A stretch of 41,393 nt of DNA from a virus: positions 1 to 41,393 of IMG/VR virus record IMGVR_UViG_3300023435_000048, one strand, 5' to 3'. Positions 27,924 through 36,984 of the stretch are shown here, in pieces. The notes beneath the pieces were generated by a model, which had not been told where the DNA came from, searched no databases, and saw nothing but the letters and a program-made list of their open reading frames with translations. The translations under genes were made by a program, and so were the position numbers. Every line of letters starts with the position of its first letter. Within the stretch, counting starts at the first letter, position 1.

Positions 27924-29702
27924 TTAATATATAGTTGAGTCATGTATAGTTGTGTCTATAAGTTTGGTCTCAAACCCTGCTCTCGGTAAAGTTACCCTCA
28001 AGTTTATTCCACTGGGGTACCAGTCTGCTTGTGATAAGCGGTCTAATACGGCTTTATAAACACCTTTTCCTGCTTTGCTAATAGTTAGAATGAACGGTGT
28101 GTGGAGCTTATATTCTGTTATATTAGGATAGTTATCAATCATATATTGCCAAGTTTTGTAACTTTGAGCAGGATAATCTCCCGCATTATCAGGGATTGTG
28201 ATAACTGAACTCCATTTACCGATATTTGTTCTTACTATATCGCCATTAATGTCTGTTGTTGTGTCTATTGTATTTACCCCATAAGCGTCTGTTAAAACAA
28301 CTGTAGCTCCGTTTACTACTGTACCATCCGCTTCTTCTACATGAACATTTAATCTAAAGCCACTTATAATAGTTTGAGTAATACCTGCATGAGAAGCTAC
28401 CCACGCTTTGCAATACCAATAAACCTGTGAAGGTACTAAATCTCCACGAAAAAACTTATTATCATACAAACGCAAAATCCTATTATAACCAGCGACAGGA
28501 TAGAGTATATATACAAGGTCATAAGGATAACTATTAGCAACTTGTTCTATTCTTGTTAAAGTTAAATCAGTATACTGATAATAATACATTGATGCTATTC
28601 TATAATATACTTTTAAATCATCGAATACAGCTCCAGGATAAAACCCTAATGCGAAGTTTAAATCAACATTAAGTCTTTTAAGTTTAGAGGTTGCAACCAT
28701 TCCTACACAAGAACTTACATAAGCGTAATGGTTTGAATCTTCTATCGCTAATTGTCCAGAAGCTACATAAATATATGCACTACTAAGATGTCTACCCCAA
28801 AAACCTGCATAAACTGAAGCGGGTGCGTTAGAAGTTACTCCATTATAAACAACAAAATTTCTAAGAGAATTATATCTACTACTTCTACCTAAAAAATAAA
28901 TTGTACCACCACCTACTGGATAGTCTCCTGTATGACTTACGCCATCTGCTGCCATATTCCCTGTATAAAATCTTTCCATAGCCCATAATGATTGAGGGAC
29001 AGCAAAAATACATATCTCTCTATCGGGGACTTTGAAATAAGTAGCACCTGTACTATACAACTGTAAAAAGAAAGTATATCCCATACATCTTTTGATACCT
29101 ATTTTTGTTACATCCCCCACTTTATCCATATATTTCTCTTCTCCACCACCTAAACCTACAAGATAATCATAAATATTTTTAGGTGTGATAGGGTCAGCCC
29201 AAGTCCCCCCACTAAATCGTAACTCTGGTTGTCCTTGATGGAAATATGGAACTGTTGAATAAGTAGCTGCTCTATCGTCTTCGTCTATAGTTAACGGGAA
29301 ATTAGCAACAGGTTGTGCGTAATAGCAATGTTGATTTCCGCTGTTCGTCCTTCCCCAGACATTAGTTTTAGCTACTCCCGCATCAGTAGTAGAATAGAAA
29401 TCAGGGTCAGAATCTGTGTCTGCATAGAAATATACTATATAAAACTGTATGGCAGTAACACCTGTCGAAGGAGTATCTATAGTTATTTCAAAACTCTTGT
29501 CCACAGCGGTTGCAGTAAAATTTACTGTATTACTTGGTGCTGAAATCTGTCTACCATATCCTAAATTATAATAAGTACTTATCCCAAAAGTTCCACAAAC
29601 ACATACAGAATAAGTAGTACCTTCTACGAGGCTACCTCCTGCTTGTGGAATTATACTAATAACGGGTGCTACTGCTTCTTCTAATGTATAAGATTTAGCC
29701 AT
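27924..29702 (-). CDS. Putative tail fibre/virion surface protein, 592 aa
   Basis: The first 110 residues (MAKSYTLEEAVAPVISIIPQ...) contain an Ig-like beta domain (FEITIDTPSTGVTAIQFYIVYF). The middle is Tyr/Ser-rich and beta-strand rich. Near residues 450-500 is a carboxypeptidase-regulatory-like segment (LNVHVEEADGTVVNGATVVL TD), an adhesive or substrate-presenting fold. It follows the GIGT-repeat fibre gene and precedes lysis genes, where host-recognition proteins are common. The start ATG has a weak site and overlaps a nine-codon leader ORF with a strong site. Confidence 0.6.
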   Translation of the reverse strand: MAKSYTLEEAVAPVISIIPQAGGSLVEGTTYSVCVCGTFGISTYYNLGYGRQISAPSNTVNFTATAVDKSFEITIDTPSTGVTAIQFYIVYFYADTDSDPDFYSTTDAGVAKTNVWGRTNSGNQHCYYAQPVANFPLTIDEDDRAATYSTVPYFHQGQPELRFSGGTWADPITPKNIYDYLVGLGGGEEKYMDKVGDVTKIGIKRCMGYTFFLQLYSTGATYFKVPDREICIFAVPQSLWAMERFYTGNMAADGVSHTGDYPVGGGTIYFLGRSSRYNSLRNFVVYNGVTSNAPASVYAGFWGRHLSSAYIYVASGQLAIEDSNHYAYVSSCVGMVATSKLKRLNVDLNFALGFYPGAVFDDLKVYYRIASMYYYQYTDLTLTRIEQVANSYPYDLVYILYPVAGYNRILRLYDNKFFRGDLVPSQVYWYCKAWVASHAGITQTIISGFRLNVHVEEADGTVVNGATVVLTDAYGVNTIDTTTDINGDIVRTNIGKWSSVITIPDNAGDYPAQSYKTWQYMIDNYPNITEYKLHTPFILTISKAGKGVYKAVLDRLSQADWYPSGINLRVTLPRAGFETKLIDTTIHDSTIY

Positions 29703-29724
29703 TAAGTTTTCCCACTTTTCTCAT
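29695..29724 (-). CDS. Nine-codon leader ORF coupled to fibre gene
   Basis: AAGGAGGATAA precedes an ATG at 29724 that opens only nine codons (MRKVGKLNG). Its stop (29697-29695) overlaps the start of the 592-residue gene (ATGGCTAA in the +1 frame). The fibre gene lacks its own good site, so reinitiation is the likely mode of translation. The same layout occurs at 18147-18191. Confidence 0.45.
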   Translation of the reverse strand: MRKVGKLNG

Positions 29725-29733
29725 TTATCCTCC

Positions 29734-31545
29734 TTAAGTTAGTGTATATATTGGCATGTAGAAATCAGTGTCCGCCACCTGGTCTCCTGTGTCGTGTATT
29801 CCTATCTTTACATACCCTGCCAATGCAGCGCCTCCAACATCGCCTACTGCTACAATACTTCTGGTTATATCCGCTGCTGCTGCCTCACCCCTATATTCTA
29901 TAAATGGCTGGTCTACGTCGTCTTGAATTAACCTCACAACTGGTCGTGCGCCTGTAGAGGAGTCCTGATATACGTCAAGTTTTGCTGCTGGGTCTGCGTA
30001 TCCTATTCCAACTCGCCCGTTTGGTGTTAGAACAAGCTGGTCGTCGTTTTGTCCAGTAGCGTTCATTGTTTCAAACAACATCATTGTTGGGACATGAGAA
30101 CTTGCAGCTCCACTTTGTCTTACTAATATATGCGCTCCCTGTCTGAAAATAGGAGTTGTGTTTACGCCATGCCAGTATATCCCTCCCAATTCTGTAGCCG
30201 TAGGTGTTTCAGTGATTGTCCCTTTAGTATCACTGTGAGATTTTCTAATTGTTATATATGGGTCGTAAGTTGTCTGGTCGTTGTATTCTGATATTATCAT
30301 ACCAGCTTGTGTATCCGTACCAGCGTCGGTTATCTCTATGTCCGCTTCTGGTGTTGGTTCACCTATGCCTAGCCTCTTGTTTGTGTCGTCCCAAATAAAA
30401 GCTGCGTCATCATCAATAGCCGCTGCTGTTTCAAAAGGTATCCTGCCTATGTTATACCCTGCGACAGTGTCTGTAAGCGCTAGGAACGTAGTTGCACCAG
30501 CAGCATCATCTACATATTGAGTAGTTGCTATTGCTAGAGCTGTACCGCCTGTTGGGTGAGCTGTCAATACTGCTAAGTCCGCTGCGTTATTTATAGTCAA
30601 CGGAACATTAAATTCAGCGGTTCCAGCACTTGCATCTATTAGAAAAGCATTAACCTCTGCTCCTGTTTCTACTCTGAAATCATCTTGAGCGAGGTTTCCC
30701 CCATCTTCGTTTACTACCAATCCTGAAGCTATCGTCGATTGTCCCGAGCTACTTCCCCCGAAAGTCCCTACCCCATCAACTTCAAGAGCCGTTGAAGGAG
30801 TAGCAGTCCCTATACCAAGTCTTTTATTCGTATCATCCCAAAACAATTCCGTAGTTTCGGTATATGTCCACTTAGTATTACCGTTGTCCCAAAACAACAA
30901 CTGCCCCTGGGCTGTGCCGTCGTCCAGAGTTCCTGATATTAAATCATCTACATATTTTTTGTTAGGTATGTCATCGTCACCGACAACTAATGTCTCGTAG
31001 TTTACTGCATCAACTGTAAGCAATCCTGCTGCCGTTATTTCAAGCCCTACATCAGTTATAGAATTACTATTTAATACCAAACTATGTGTGTTTACTGGGC
31101 CGCCTACTATATCTGCTCGCCCATTAGGATATATCTGTCCAGCTATACCTGTCCAGTGGTTGCGATAATCTACATAAGTTTTAACTGCATTTTGAGTTGG
31201 ATATAAAATATCACTAATACCAAGAGCGACGTTAGTTGACTTGTTGGCTACGTCCTCTGGCGTGTAAGCTGCCGTGCCTATTACATTACCATTACCAACC
31301 AGCCAGCCATTAATATCAGTGTACGTTACGTTGTTTAAGATATTGTCTAGTGTGCCTGTTTTCTTAAGCCAGCTAGCACCATCTGAATAGTAGATACCTT
31401 TCTCGTGGTAGTTGACTAGCCATACACCACTAGAGTTTAAAACCAGACATATACGAAAAATATATTCAGCAGCAGAAGGTAGGTCTATCCAATGATCGAC
31501 AGTTGGGATTTTTCCCCAGGGTGTTGATGAGTAAGTAACAGTCAT
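29734..31545 (-). CDS. Tail fibre with GIGT/P repeats, 603 aa
   Basis: A 603-residue fibre with three beta units of the kind WDDTNKRLGIGTATPSTALE, WDDTNKRLGIGEPTPEADIE and PNGRVGIGYADPAAKLDVYQ. They are typical of trimeric phage fibres and are usually followed by an intramolecular chaperone. Here no clear peptidase S74 domain is visible: the C-terminus ends VADTDFYMPIYTLT. The N-terminal 100 residues resemble a virion-attachment region. It probably forms the host-binding fibre or its shaft. ATG at 31545 lies close behind an 11-codon ORF. Confidence 0.8.
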   Translation of the reverse strand: MTVTYSSTPWGKIPTVDHWIDLPSAAEYIFRICLVLNSSGVWLVNYHEKGIYYSDGASWLKKTGTLDNILNNVTYTDINGWLVGNGNVIGTAAYTPEDVANKSTNVALGISDILYPTQNAVKTYVDYRNHWTGIAGQIYPNGRADIVGGPVNTHSLVLNSNSITDVGLEITAAGLLTVDAVNYETLVVGDDDIPNKKYVDDLISGTLDDGTAQGQLLFWDNGNTKWTYTETTELFWDDTNKRLGIGTATPSTALEVDGVGTFGGSSSGQSTIASGLVVNEDGGNLAQDDFRVETGAEVNAFLIDASAGTAEFNVPLTINNAADLAVLTAHPTGGTALAIATTQYVDDAAGATTFLALTDTVAGYNIGRIPFETAAAIDDDAAFIWDDTNKRLGIGEPTPEADIEITDAGTDTQAGMIISEYNDQTTYDPYITIRKSHSDTKGTITETPTATELGGIYWHGVNTTPIFRQGAHILVRQSGAASSHVPTMMLFETMNATGQNDDQLVLTPNGRVGIGYADPAAKLDVYQDSSTGARPVVRLIQDDVDQPFIEYRGEAAAADITRSIVAVGDVGGAALAGYVKIGIHDTGDQVADTDFYMPIYTLT

Positions 31546-31551
31546 TCATTA

Positions 31552-31587
31552 TTACCTTTTCTTTTCCTTCTTCTTACCGCAAGGCAT
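31552..31587 (-). CDS. Basic mini-ORF MPCGKKKEKKR
   Basis: AGAGGTAAACA precedes an ATG at 31587 that opens 11 codons, ending TAA at 31552. Lys-rich Met-Pro-Cys-Gly mini-proteins appear in other phages next to structural genes, but with so short a frame the evidence is weak. It may only be a translational leader. Confidence 0.35.
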   Translation of the reverse strand: MPCGKKKEKKR

Positions 31588-31590
31588 TGT

Positions 31591-33231
31591 TTACCTCTGA
31601 GTTCTTGCTAATATCATTCTCTCTATGGCATCATCCATACTTTCATTACCCTTTAATATTCCTTTCTCTCTCATTCTTATTTCTATCTCTTTTTCTATAG
31701 GGTCTGCATATTGTTTTTCTCTATCTGCGCCTAGTGTTGTGGCTGTTCTTAGAGTGGCTATTTCGGGTAAGCCTGTCTTTGCAAACGCACTTATGGCTCG
31801 GCCGACTTGTGGAGAACCTGATATAATTCGACTTCCAAGTTTGGCTGTTATAGCTCCAACGAGAGGAAGGGCTGGTCCACCTGATAATATTCTACCACCA
31901 GCGAGACCGAGCAACATATTATCAACTTCTGTTAATGCGCCTCTTTTTATTTCTGATTTTGTCTTTTTTAGTATTGGGTCTATTGCCTCTATTAACACTT
32001 GCAGCTCTTTGTTTCTTCCACGAAGCTGTTTGGCAACTGCTGGTCCATAGGTTTTCTCTATAGCTCTAACATAATTATCCTTTGTTCCTTTTGCAATATG
32101 TTTAGCTGCGGAATCAAAAAGATTCTTACCACCTTCAAGGCCGAACTCCCTAGAGTTGTCTGCTAATGCACCGAGGTAGTTTCTAGCTTCATCAAGTGTT
32201 AAATTGTCTGGGATACTGTCCTGCCAATTAGTCAAGATCTGCGCAGCATCGTCAGCTTTTGCTCCAGTTTTTAATGACTTACCATATCGGGATTCATCGC
32301 CCAAGTTTTTCATAGCTTTGCTAAACGCTTTTGTATCTATTAGTTCTTCTTTACGAAAAACACGAGTAGTAAAATCAGCTTCTTTAAAAAGACTCTCGTT
32401 AGTCTTAACTAGGTCATCTATTTTTCCTCTGACTTGACCGTATAGTTTACCATGTTCACCTGAGAATTTGTACTTATTGGCTAGTTCACTAAAAGGACGT
32501 TTACCTATCGCAACATCGCTGGTTGTTGAAACCTTGCGTAGTACCTCTGCGTCAACGTGCTTAAAGGGTACACGCTCGATGTATTTACCAAGGTCATCTC
32601 CTACAGCGCCGATAGGTGTAGCTGCTTTAGAGGTAGTCTTTACCGTAGTTCCTATACCAGCACCTTTGTAAAGATCGTCTAGCATATTTGCGGGCATCTC
32701 GGCTAGACCTTGCATAGCTTTAGCACTTAACTTTTTAGAAGAACCCAAAAACTTTGTGAAGGCATCTACAACAGCTTCTTTTGTTTTAGGAACTTCAGCC
32801 ATCGCTTCTCTATAATATTTTGGTATAACCTTAAGTCCACGTTGCACAGCTTTATAGCTTGCTTTAGGATCTTTGACTAAAGAGACGGCCCCCTTAGAAC
32901 CACCTTTTAAAAGTGGGGCAACTCCAGACCATACAAGAGGGTCCATAGCAAAGTCCTTGGCTAATCCCTCGCTTGGAGTTTGTCCGGCTAGGGCTTGCAT
33001 ATACATCTCTAATGCCTTTTTATTTAATTCAGCAGGACGAAGATTACTAATTCCACCTTCACCTGTCACAAGTTTTTTAGACGTAACAGCCAATCCCCTT
33101 AGAACATCAAAAATGGCTAGTGGGTTCTGGTTGGCTGTTGCTATTTTTTGTACTTCTATTTCTTCTGGTGTTGGCTCACGCCTAATACCACCAAAACTAT
33201 AAGGACTGAATGTTAAATTTTCAAAAGCCAT
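31591..33231 (-). CDS. Probable ejection (internal virion) protein, 546 aa
   Basis: A 546-residue protein starting MAFENLTFSPYSFGGIRREP. It is Ala/Lys/Leu-rich and mostly helical with a small glycine-rich hydrophobic part near residues 455-480 (LLGLAGGRILSGGPALPLVG). Long helical proteins with such a segment, in a row of three to five genes after the tail genes, are the ejection proteins of podoviruses that travel with DNA into the cell (P22 gp16-like, T7 gp14-16-like). No lytic transglycosylase motif is seen. The start follows a two-base gap from the previous gene. Confidence 0.6.
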   Translation of the reverse strand: MAFENLTFSPYSFGGIRREPTPEEIEVQKIATANQNPLAIFDVLRGLAVTSKKLVTGEGGISNLRPAELNKKALEMYMQALAGQTPSEGLAKDFAMDPLVWSGVAPLLKGGSKGAVSLVKDPKASYKAVQRGLKVIPKYYREAMAEVPKTKEAVVDAFTKFLGSSKKLSAKAMQGLAEMPANMLDDLYKGAGIGTTVKTTSKAATPIGAVGDDLGKYIERVPFKHVDAEVLRKVSTTSDVAIGKRPFSELANKYKFSGEHGKLYGQVRGKIDDLVKTNESLFKEADFTTRVFRKEELIDTKAFSKAMKNLGDESRYGKSLKTGAKADDAAQILTNWQDSIPDNLTLDEARNYLGALADNSREFGLEGGKNLFDSAAKHIAKGTKDNYVRAIEKTYGPAVAKQLRGRNKELQVLIEAIDPILKKTKSEIKRGALTEVDNMLLGLAGGRILSGGPALPLVGAITAKLGSRIISGSPQVGRAISAFAKTGLPEIATLRTATTLGADREKQYADPIEKEIEIRMREKGILKGNESMDDAIERMILARTQR

Positions 33232-33233
33232 AA

Positions 33234-34199
33234 TTAATCATCCTCTGGTGTTATTCTGTGAGTCATTCTTAGATTTATAATGTTGTCTATGGCTTGATTT
33301 CGTTCGTCACTTGATAGATTTGGAAAGCTCTTTTTAATTTCTTTTATCTGCCTAACGGCGTTATATTTTCCTTCTATTTCATCAGTAACACCAAGTACGT
33401 TTCTATATCTATCCTTAGTTTGTGTATAAACCCCACCCAATCTATCTTCACCCATATACCCTTTCATATACGGCTGGGCTGCTTGTGTTCTTTTTTTGCC
33501 ATCAATCATTTTTGTAATAAATTCGTAAGTATTAACCCTACCTCTATCAATAGCACGCTTTAATGACGTAATGTATTCATCGCCTATTTTTACGTTTGGA
33601 TCGCCAGCAAAGTAAGCCCTTAGTTTAGCGAAATCCACCCTTGCAGTTCTAGCAACAGCTCTGTCTACGTCCTGCTCTGTCAATCTCGATACTTCACTAC
33701 CTAACCCTTTTGCTATAGTTGCAAGTTGGTTTGTAAACTCTGACAAGTTTCCAGAGGCAAGAGCATTGTCTAGCGAGCTATATGCAAGAGACTTCTTGTC
33801 CATGTCTGTTTCAAGTTCTTTAATATCCCTTTCTATTCTGTCATATCGTTTAAAATCTTGTTCTATGCCCTTACTTGTAGCGGATCTTGTTTGAGCTATT
33901 TTTTCAGCACTCTGCATCTTAAGTAGGGCCAACATATCTTTATTATCTGGCATTGTATATCCGGCTCGAGCTGCGTTTATTCTTTGCTCGTCTATGTCTT
34001 TAGTCTGGTCTTTGGTTAAATCCGCTCCCTGTTTATAAGGGTTTACGTTAGATATAAAATCTATAAACTGAGCCATCGGGCGTGTGACTTGGCTTTGTTT
34101 TTGGCGTGACTCTATGTCTCTTAGAAGCCTATCCTGTTCAGTTTTCTTTCTCGCTTGGTCGCCCTGTATCTGTTTCATGTACAATGCTATATTTGCCAT
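33234..34199 (-). CDS. Probable ejection protein, coiled coil, 321 aa
   Basis: MANIALYMKQIQGDQARKKT begins a strongly helical, charged protein with coiled-coil stretches at residues 5-45 and 105-150 (RYDRIERDIKELETDMDKKS). It is of the type P22 gp20/gp16 or T7 gp15 show in sequence character. It sits in the ejection cluster with a two-base gap to each neighbour. Role in DNA delivery inferred. Confidence 0.55.
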   Translation of the reverse strand: MANIALYMKQIQGDQARKKTEQDRLLRDIESRQKQSQVTRPMAQFIDFISNVNPYKQGADLTKDQTKDIDEQRINAARAGYTMPDNKDMLALLKMQSAEKIAQTRSATSKGIEQDFKRYDRIERDIKELETDMDKKSLAYSSLDNALASGNLSEFTNQLATIAKGLGSEVSRLTEQDVDRAVARTARVDFAKLRAYFAGDPNVKIGDEYITSLKRAIDRGRVNTYEFITKMIDGKKRTQAAQPYMKGYMGEDRLGGVYTQTKDRYRNVLGVTDEIEGKYNAVRQIKEIKKSFPNLSSDERNQAIDNIINLRMTHRITPEDD

Positions 34200-34201
34200 T
34201 A

Positions 34202-34591
34202 TTAACTCCTAAAATTAAACCCACTAGGATTTAGTGAATAACCGTTATACCCGCCTCCACCAGTATCTCCACCTTTACTATAATAATTCATAAGGAAATC
34301 ATTAAAGCGTTTCTTCTCAGCTAGTTCGGCTGTTGCTATACCTGGAGCTGCAATAGCACTTGATATTTCCATACCAGCCTGTGCACCGGTCATTCCACCA
34401 CCAAGGACAGCTCCCATAGTATCAACGCCACCGGCTTTTTCTCCGGCCTTGTATCCTGTCCACGGGGAGAACTTAATACCCATAGCTCTCGCTTTGTTTC
34501 GCTTCTCAGCTTCTTTGTTTGCCGACCTTGCACTCAGCCCACCTTTAATTGCACCGGCTACTCCCATTCCTACTGGTATCATCCAAGGCAT
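34202..34591 (-). CDS. Small Gly/Ala-rich ejection-type protein, 129 aa
   Basis: The protein (MPWMIPVGMGVAGAIKGGLS) has a hydrophobic glycine-rich N-terminus, a charged helix (ARSANKEAEKRNKARAMG), a second Gly/Ala hydrophobic segment (GAVLGGGMTGAQAGMEISSA), and a Gly/Ser-rich end. This composition is seen in the small membrane-inserting internal proteins of podoviruses (P22 gp7-like, T7 gp14-like). The start follows TAAATAATT with AGGAGG further upstream. Confidence 0.55.
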   Translation of the reverse strand: MPWMIPVGMGVAGAIKGGLSARSANKEAEKRNKARAMGIKFSPWTGYKAGEKAGGVDTMGAVLGGGMTGAQAGMEISSAIAAPGIATAELAEKKRFNDFLMNYYSKGGDTGGGGYNGYSLNPSGFNFRS

Positions 34592-34593
34592 AA

Positions 34594-35031
34594 TTATTTA
34601 CCTCCTAATTCTAATTCATAACCTAATTCATTTTTGCACTGTATTTCTTTGGCTATAGTAAAACCGAGCCTTTTAAAAAAGTTAATAGACTTCTTAAAGT
34701 CCTGTGATACTTGACCGAACAACTTGCTGTAGTTCTTTAAAATTTCTTTTAAGAAATTCCTACATGCTTTATAAAAAGCTATTGGATACTTATACACTTC
34801 TGTAGAAGTAAAAAACCAAACTAATCCTTTGCCGTCAATATTCATAACACCAAATACGCACACAGGTATCTTGTCTGCTAGTAATGTATATGTCACATCA
34901 GACTCTTTACAGTAATTAATAAGCTCATCATGTGCGGAACTGCCACCTGTAGCTGTTATTTCTTTTTCAATCTCTGGCAATATAAACCCCTTGATGTTTA
35001 TTATGTCGTTGACTGTAGTTTCTCTAACCAT
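34594..35031 (-). CDS. T7 gp13-like internal virion protein (GNAT-fold)
   Basis: This 145-residue protein has the layout of a GNAT acetyltransferase fold: N-terminal segment, central strands (TYTLLADKIPVCVFGVMNI, WFFTSTEVYK), a helix, and C-terminal FFKRLGFTIAKEIQ, recalling the GF-x(n) end of GNAT domains. T7 gp13 (PF11090) shares this short acetyltransferase-like form. It lies among probable ejection genes, where gp13-type proteins occur in T7-like phages. No clear acetyl-CoA loop is visible, so enzymatic activity is uncertain. Confidence 0.6.
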   Translation of the reverse strand: MVRETTVNDIINIKGFILPEIEKEITATGGSSAHDELINYCKESDVTYTLLADKIPVCVFGVMNIDGKGLVWFFTSTEVYKYPIAFYKACRNFLKEILKNYSKLFGQVSQDFKKSINFFKRLGFTIAKEIQCKNELGYELELGGK

Positions 35032-35040
35032 CTCTTTCTC

Positions 35041-36018
35041 CTATGTGTATAAGTCTGACTGAAAACTATATGGGCTTGGACTTTCTGCGTAACTCTGCCT
35101 AGCGCTACTTTGTAACTGTTTCTGTAGTTTGAACTTGTCTAATTCAAACCCTCTAGCCCCACTTCTTTCTGCTAGAGCCTTATCTATATTAAACTGTTTA
35201 GTATCCTGACCGTAACGCTGTTCCGTAGTTGCTTGTTGTAGATATGGATTCCACATACTTGTTCCTGTTGTTGCAAGACCTGAATACAAACCAGGTAGGC
35301 TAGACAATAGGTTTTGTTTATAAGCAGCGTCACTTGCTCCAATCCCTGCTCTACTCTCTGCTCCACCCCTGGCTATGTTCTGACCAGCAAATAGCCCAGA
35401 AACACCAGTACCCCTAATCATTCTCTCTCTTGCCCCTGAGTCGTACCCACCAGAACTTGCTAGTCCTGATAAGCCTGTCGCTCTAGCGCCTGCTATTCGG
35501 TCTTGTAGTGTGTCTCTTTGCCCCGCTTCCTCTAGTCTCTGCTGTTCCATCTGAGCAGTTGCGTAAGGAGAGAATCCAGTGTCTCTTGCTATACCGGCTA
35601 GTTCGTCGGCACCACCCATGGCTTTTTCCAAGCCTGGTAGTCCGTACTGTTCCACTATATCTCTGTACTCACCAAGAATACTATCAGGGTCTGTCATTTG
35701 GTATGGGGATTTTAGAAGGCCAGTTGCAGGGTCAATCTGAGAATCATACCCAGGCATATCTTCCATTTCTCTTTCGCCAAAACCCTTGGCTGCTGTTTCC
35801 TCTGCTGTCTGCCCTGTATATCCTTGGCCCCTAGCTTCGTTTAGACTTTCTGCGTCGGGGTAAGCACCAAGCGACTCTGCAAATGTTCCGAAATCTTGTT
35901 CAGAAATAGGTCTTGGATTACCGTCCTTTGTTAAAAGTGGCTGGCCATTTACTGTGGCACGCGGAACTGGATACCCTATAAATTCTATTTTTGCTCCATC
36001 ACTTGTATAATATGCCAT
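35041..36018 (-). CDS. Virion protein of ejection cluster, 325 aa
   Basis: The 325-residue protein (MAYYTSDGAKIEFIGYPVPR) is Gly/Ser/Gln/Arg-rich, with a mainly polar N-terminal 120 residues and a C-terminal region (about 155-270) full of small residues (GARATGLSGLASSGGYDSGA) that suggests low-complexity helices. The order after the adaptor gene, and this composition, fit an internal or tail-associated protein. No enzyme motif is visible. Confidence 0.55.
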   Translation of the reverse strand: MAYYTSDGAKIEFIGYPVPRATVNGQPLLTKDGNPRPISEQDFGTFAESLGAYPDAESLNEARGQGYTGQTAEETAAKGFGEREMEDMPGYDSQIDPATGLLKSPYQMTDPDSILGEYRDIVEQYGLPGLEKAMGGADELAGIARDTGFSPYATAQMEQQRLEEAGQRDTLQDRIAGARATGLSGLASSGGYDSGARERMIRGTGVSGLFAGQNIARGGAESRAGIGASDAAYKQNLLSSLPGLYSGLATTGTSMWNPYLQQATTEQRYGQDTKQFNIDKALAERSGARGFELDKFKLQKQLQSSARQSYAESPSPYSFQSDLYT

Positions 36019-36028
36019 GATTACCTCG

Positions 36029-36727
36029 CTATGCTATCGACTCGTCATAAAAACTCATATCGGGTCTGATGTCTGTCGTGTCGTCAGGGACTCTCTTTCC
36101 GAGTGTAGCCAACATCTGACCAATCTGTTCGTCTCTCATTGTCTTAACTATTTGTAGTGACGGGTTGTCGGGTTCTTTGCTAAGACACCGAAACTTAACG
36201 TCACTGACAACCACGTTATCAAACTCCTCTGGAATATCTAATACATCAGCGTCTAATGCTAGTTCTTTAGGTCGCCTGTAATAATAAACCTGAACCACAT
36301 CGGCCTCTGTAGCCTTTGCGTTAGGATAAAGTTTTACCACTTCAGTAAGGCCGTTATTTACCAGCCTATACCTATAGTAATCAGCAGAAGTTATGTAAGG
36401 AATTTCGTCTATATTATGTAAGCGGTTTATTTTGTATTTGTCTGAGTTGTTATCATAAAGCAATCTTCGTATTTTATTAACGTACATATTTGCTGGTAAT
36501 GGATACTCGGAAGTACCAGCCACCAACGATATAGACCCAATCGTAAAATAATAATCTTCATATAAATTATGTATATATGATGCGACTAATTTTACGCTAT
36601 CGGATATATGTCCGTTGATTTCGGCCGGTGTTATAAATCCAGAACCCTTGACGTAACTACCACTTGTGGATAGTAAATCGAGTTCTAGTTGTACCTTCTC
36701 TCTAATTTCTTGTCTGGTTTTTGCCAT
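36029..36727 (-). CDS. Head-tail adaptor protein, 232 aa
   Basis: I chose the ATG at 36727 (MAKTRQEIREKVQLELDLLS) because AGGAG lies eight bases upstream. The GTG three codons earlier would bury it. The N-terminal helices, the strand block VAGTSEYPLPANMYVNKIRR (where SEYPLP is characteristic), and a helical C-terminus (KVVVSDVKFRCLSKE area) resemble the gp4/gp11-type adaptors of P22- and T7-like phages, which link portal to tail nozzle. The gene is near the nozzle-like protein, consistent with this. Confidence 0.7.
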   Translation of the reverse strand: MAKTRQEIREKVQLELDLLSTSGSYVKGSGFITPAEINGHISDSVKLVASYIHNLYEDYYFTIGSISLVAGTSEYPLPANMYVNKIRRLLYDNNSDKYKINRLHNIDEIPYITSADYYRYRLVNNGLTEVVKLYPNAKATEADVVQVYYYRRPKELALDADVLDIPEEFDNVVVSDVKFRCLSKEPDNPSLQIVKTMRDEQIGQMLATLGKRVPDDTTDIRPDMSFYDESIA

Positions 36728-36816
36728 TAAGCACACTCCTTGGAGATTACTTTCTGGCTAGAAAGGGTGTAGGGATAGTTATTATTTTCCATACAAAACA
36801 CTATAAAAGCAAGCAT
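36727..36816 (-). CDS. Mini-ORF, 29 aa, coupled between small gene and adaptor
   Basis: ATG at 36816 overlaps the previous TAA (TAATG), and its own TAA overlaps the adaptor ATG. The product begins MLAFIVFCMENNNYPYTLSS. GGGAGGAAG lies upstream in the previous gene. The double TAATG coupling argues for translation, either for the peptide itself or as a ribosome relay into the adaptor gene. Confidence 0.4.
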   Translation of the reverse strand: MLAFIVFCMENNNYPYTLSSQKVISKECA

Positions 36817-36965
36817 TATTTTACTTCCTCCCGTATCTTGTCCTTGCCATCTAGCCATGCCTTTACTATAGGCTCGTTTGCAAACTCCTTGGCTAGGATT
36901 TCTATAACCTTTTCTTTTAGGTAGTCGGTTTCCTTTTCGTATCGTGCCTTTCTACACTCTGCCAT
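36816..36965 (-). CDS. Small charged protein, 49 aa
   Basis: ATG at 36965, preceded by GAGGTAAAATAAA, opens 49 codons (MAECRKARYEKETDYLKEKV). The product is an uninterrupted Lys/Glu-rich amphipathic helix without known motif. It lies between the fibre-assembly-like gene and the adaptor, and its stop overlaps the next mini-ORF. Confidence 0.5.
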   Translation of the reverse strand: MAECRKARYEKETDYLKEKVIEILAKEFANEPIVKAWLDGKDKIREEVK

Positions 36966-36984
36966 TTTATTTTACCTCGTCTAC

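Noticed and set aside
29734-31545. Diversity-generating retroelement target or S74 chaperone in the fibre
   Set aside because: No reverse transcriptase or template repeat exists in the window, and the fibre C-terminus lacks the S74 catalytic pattern.
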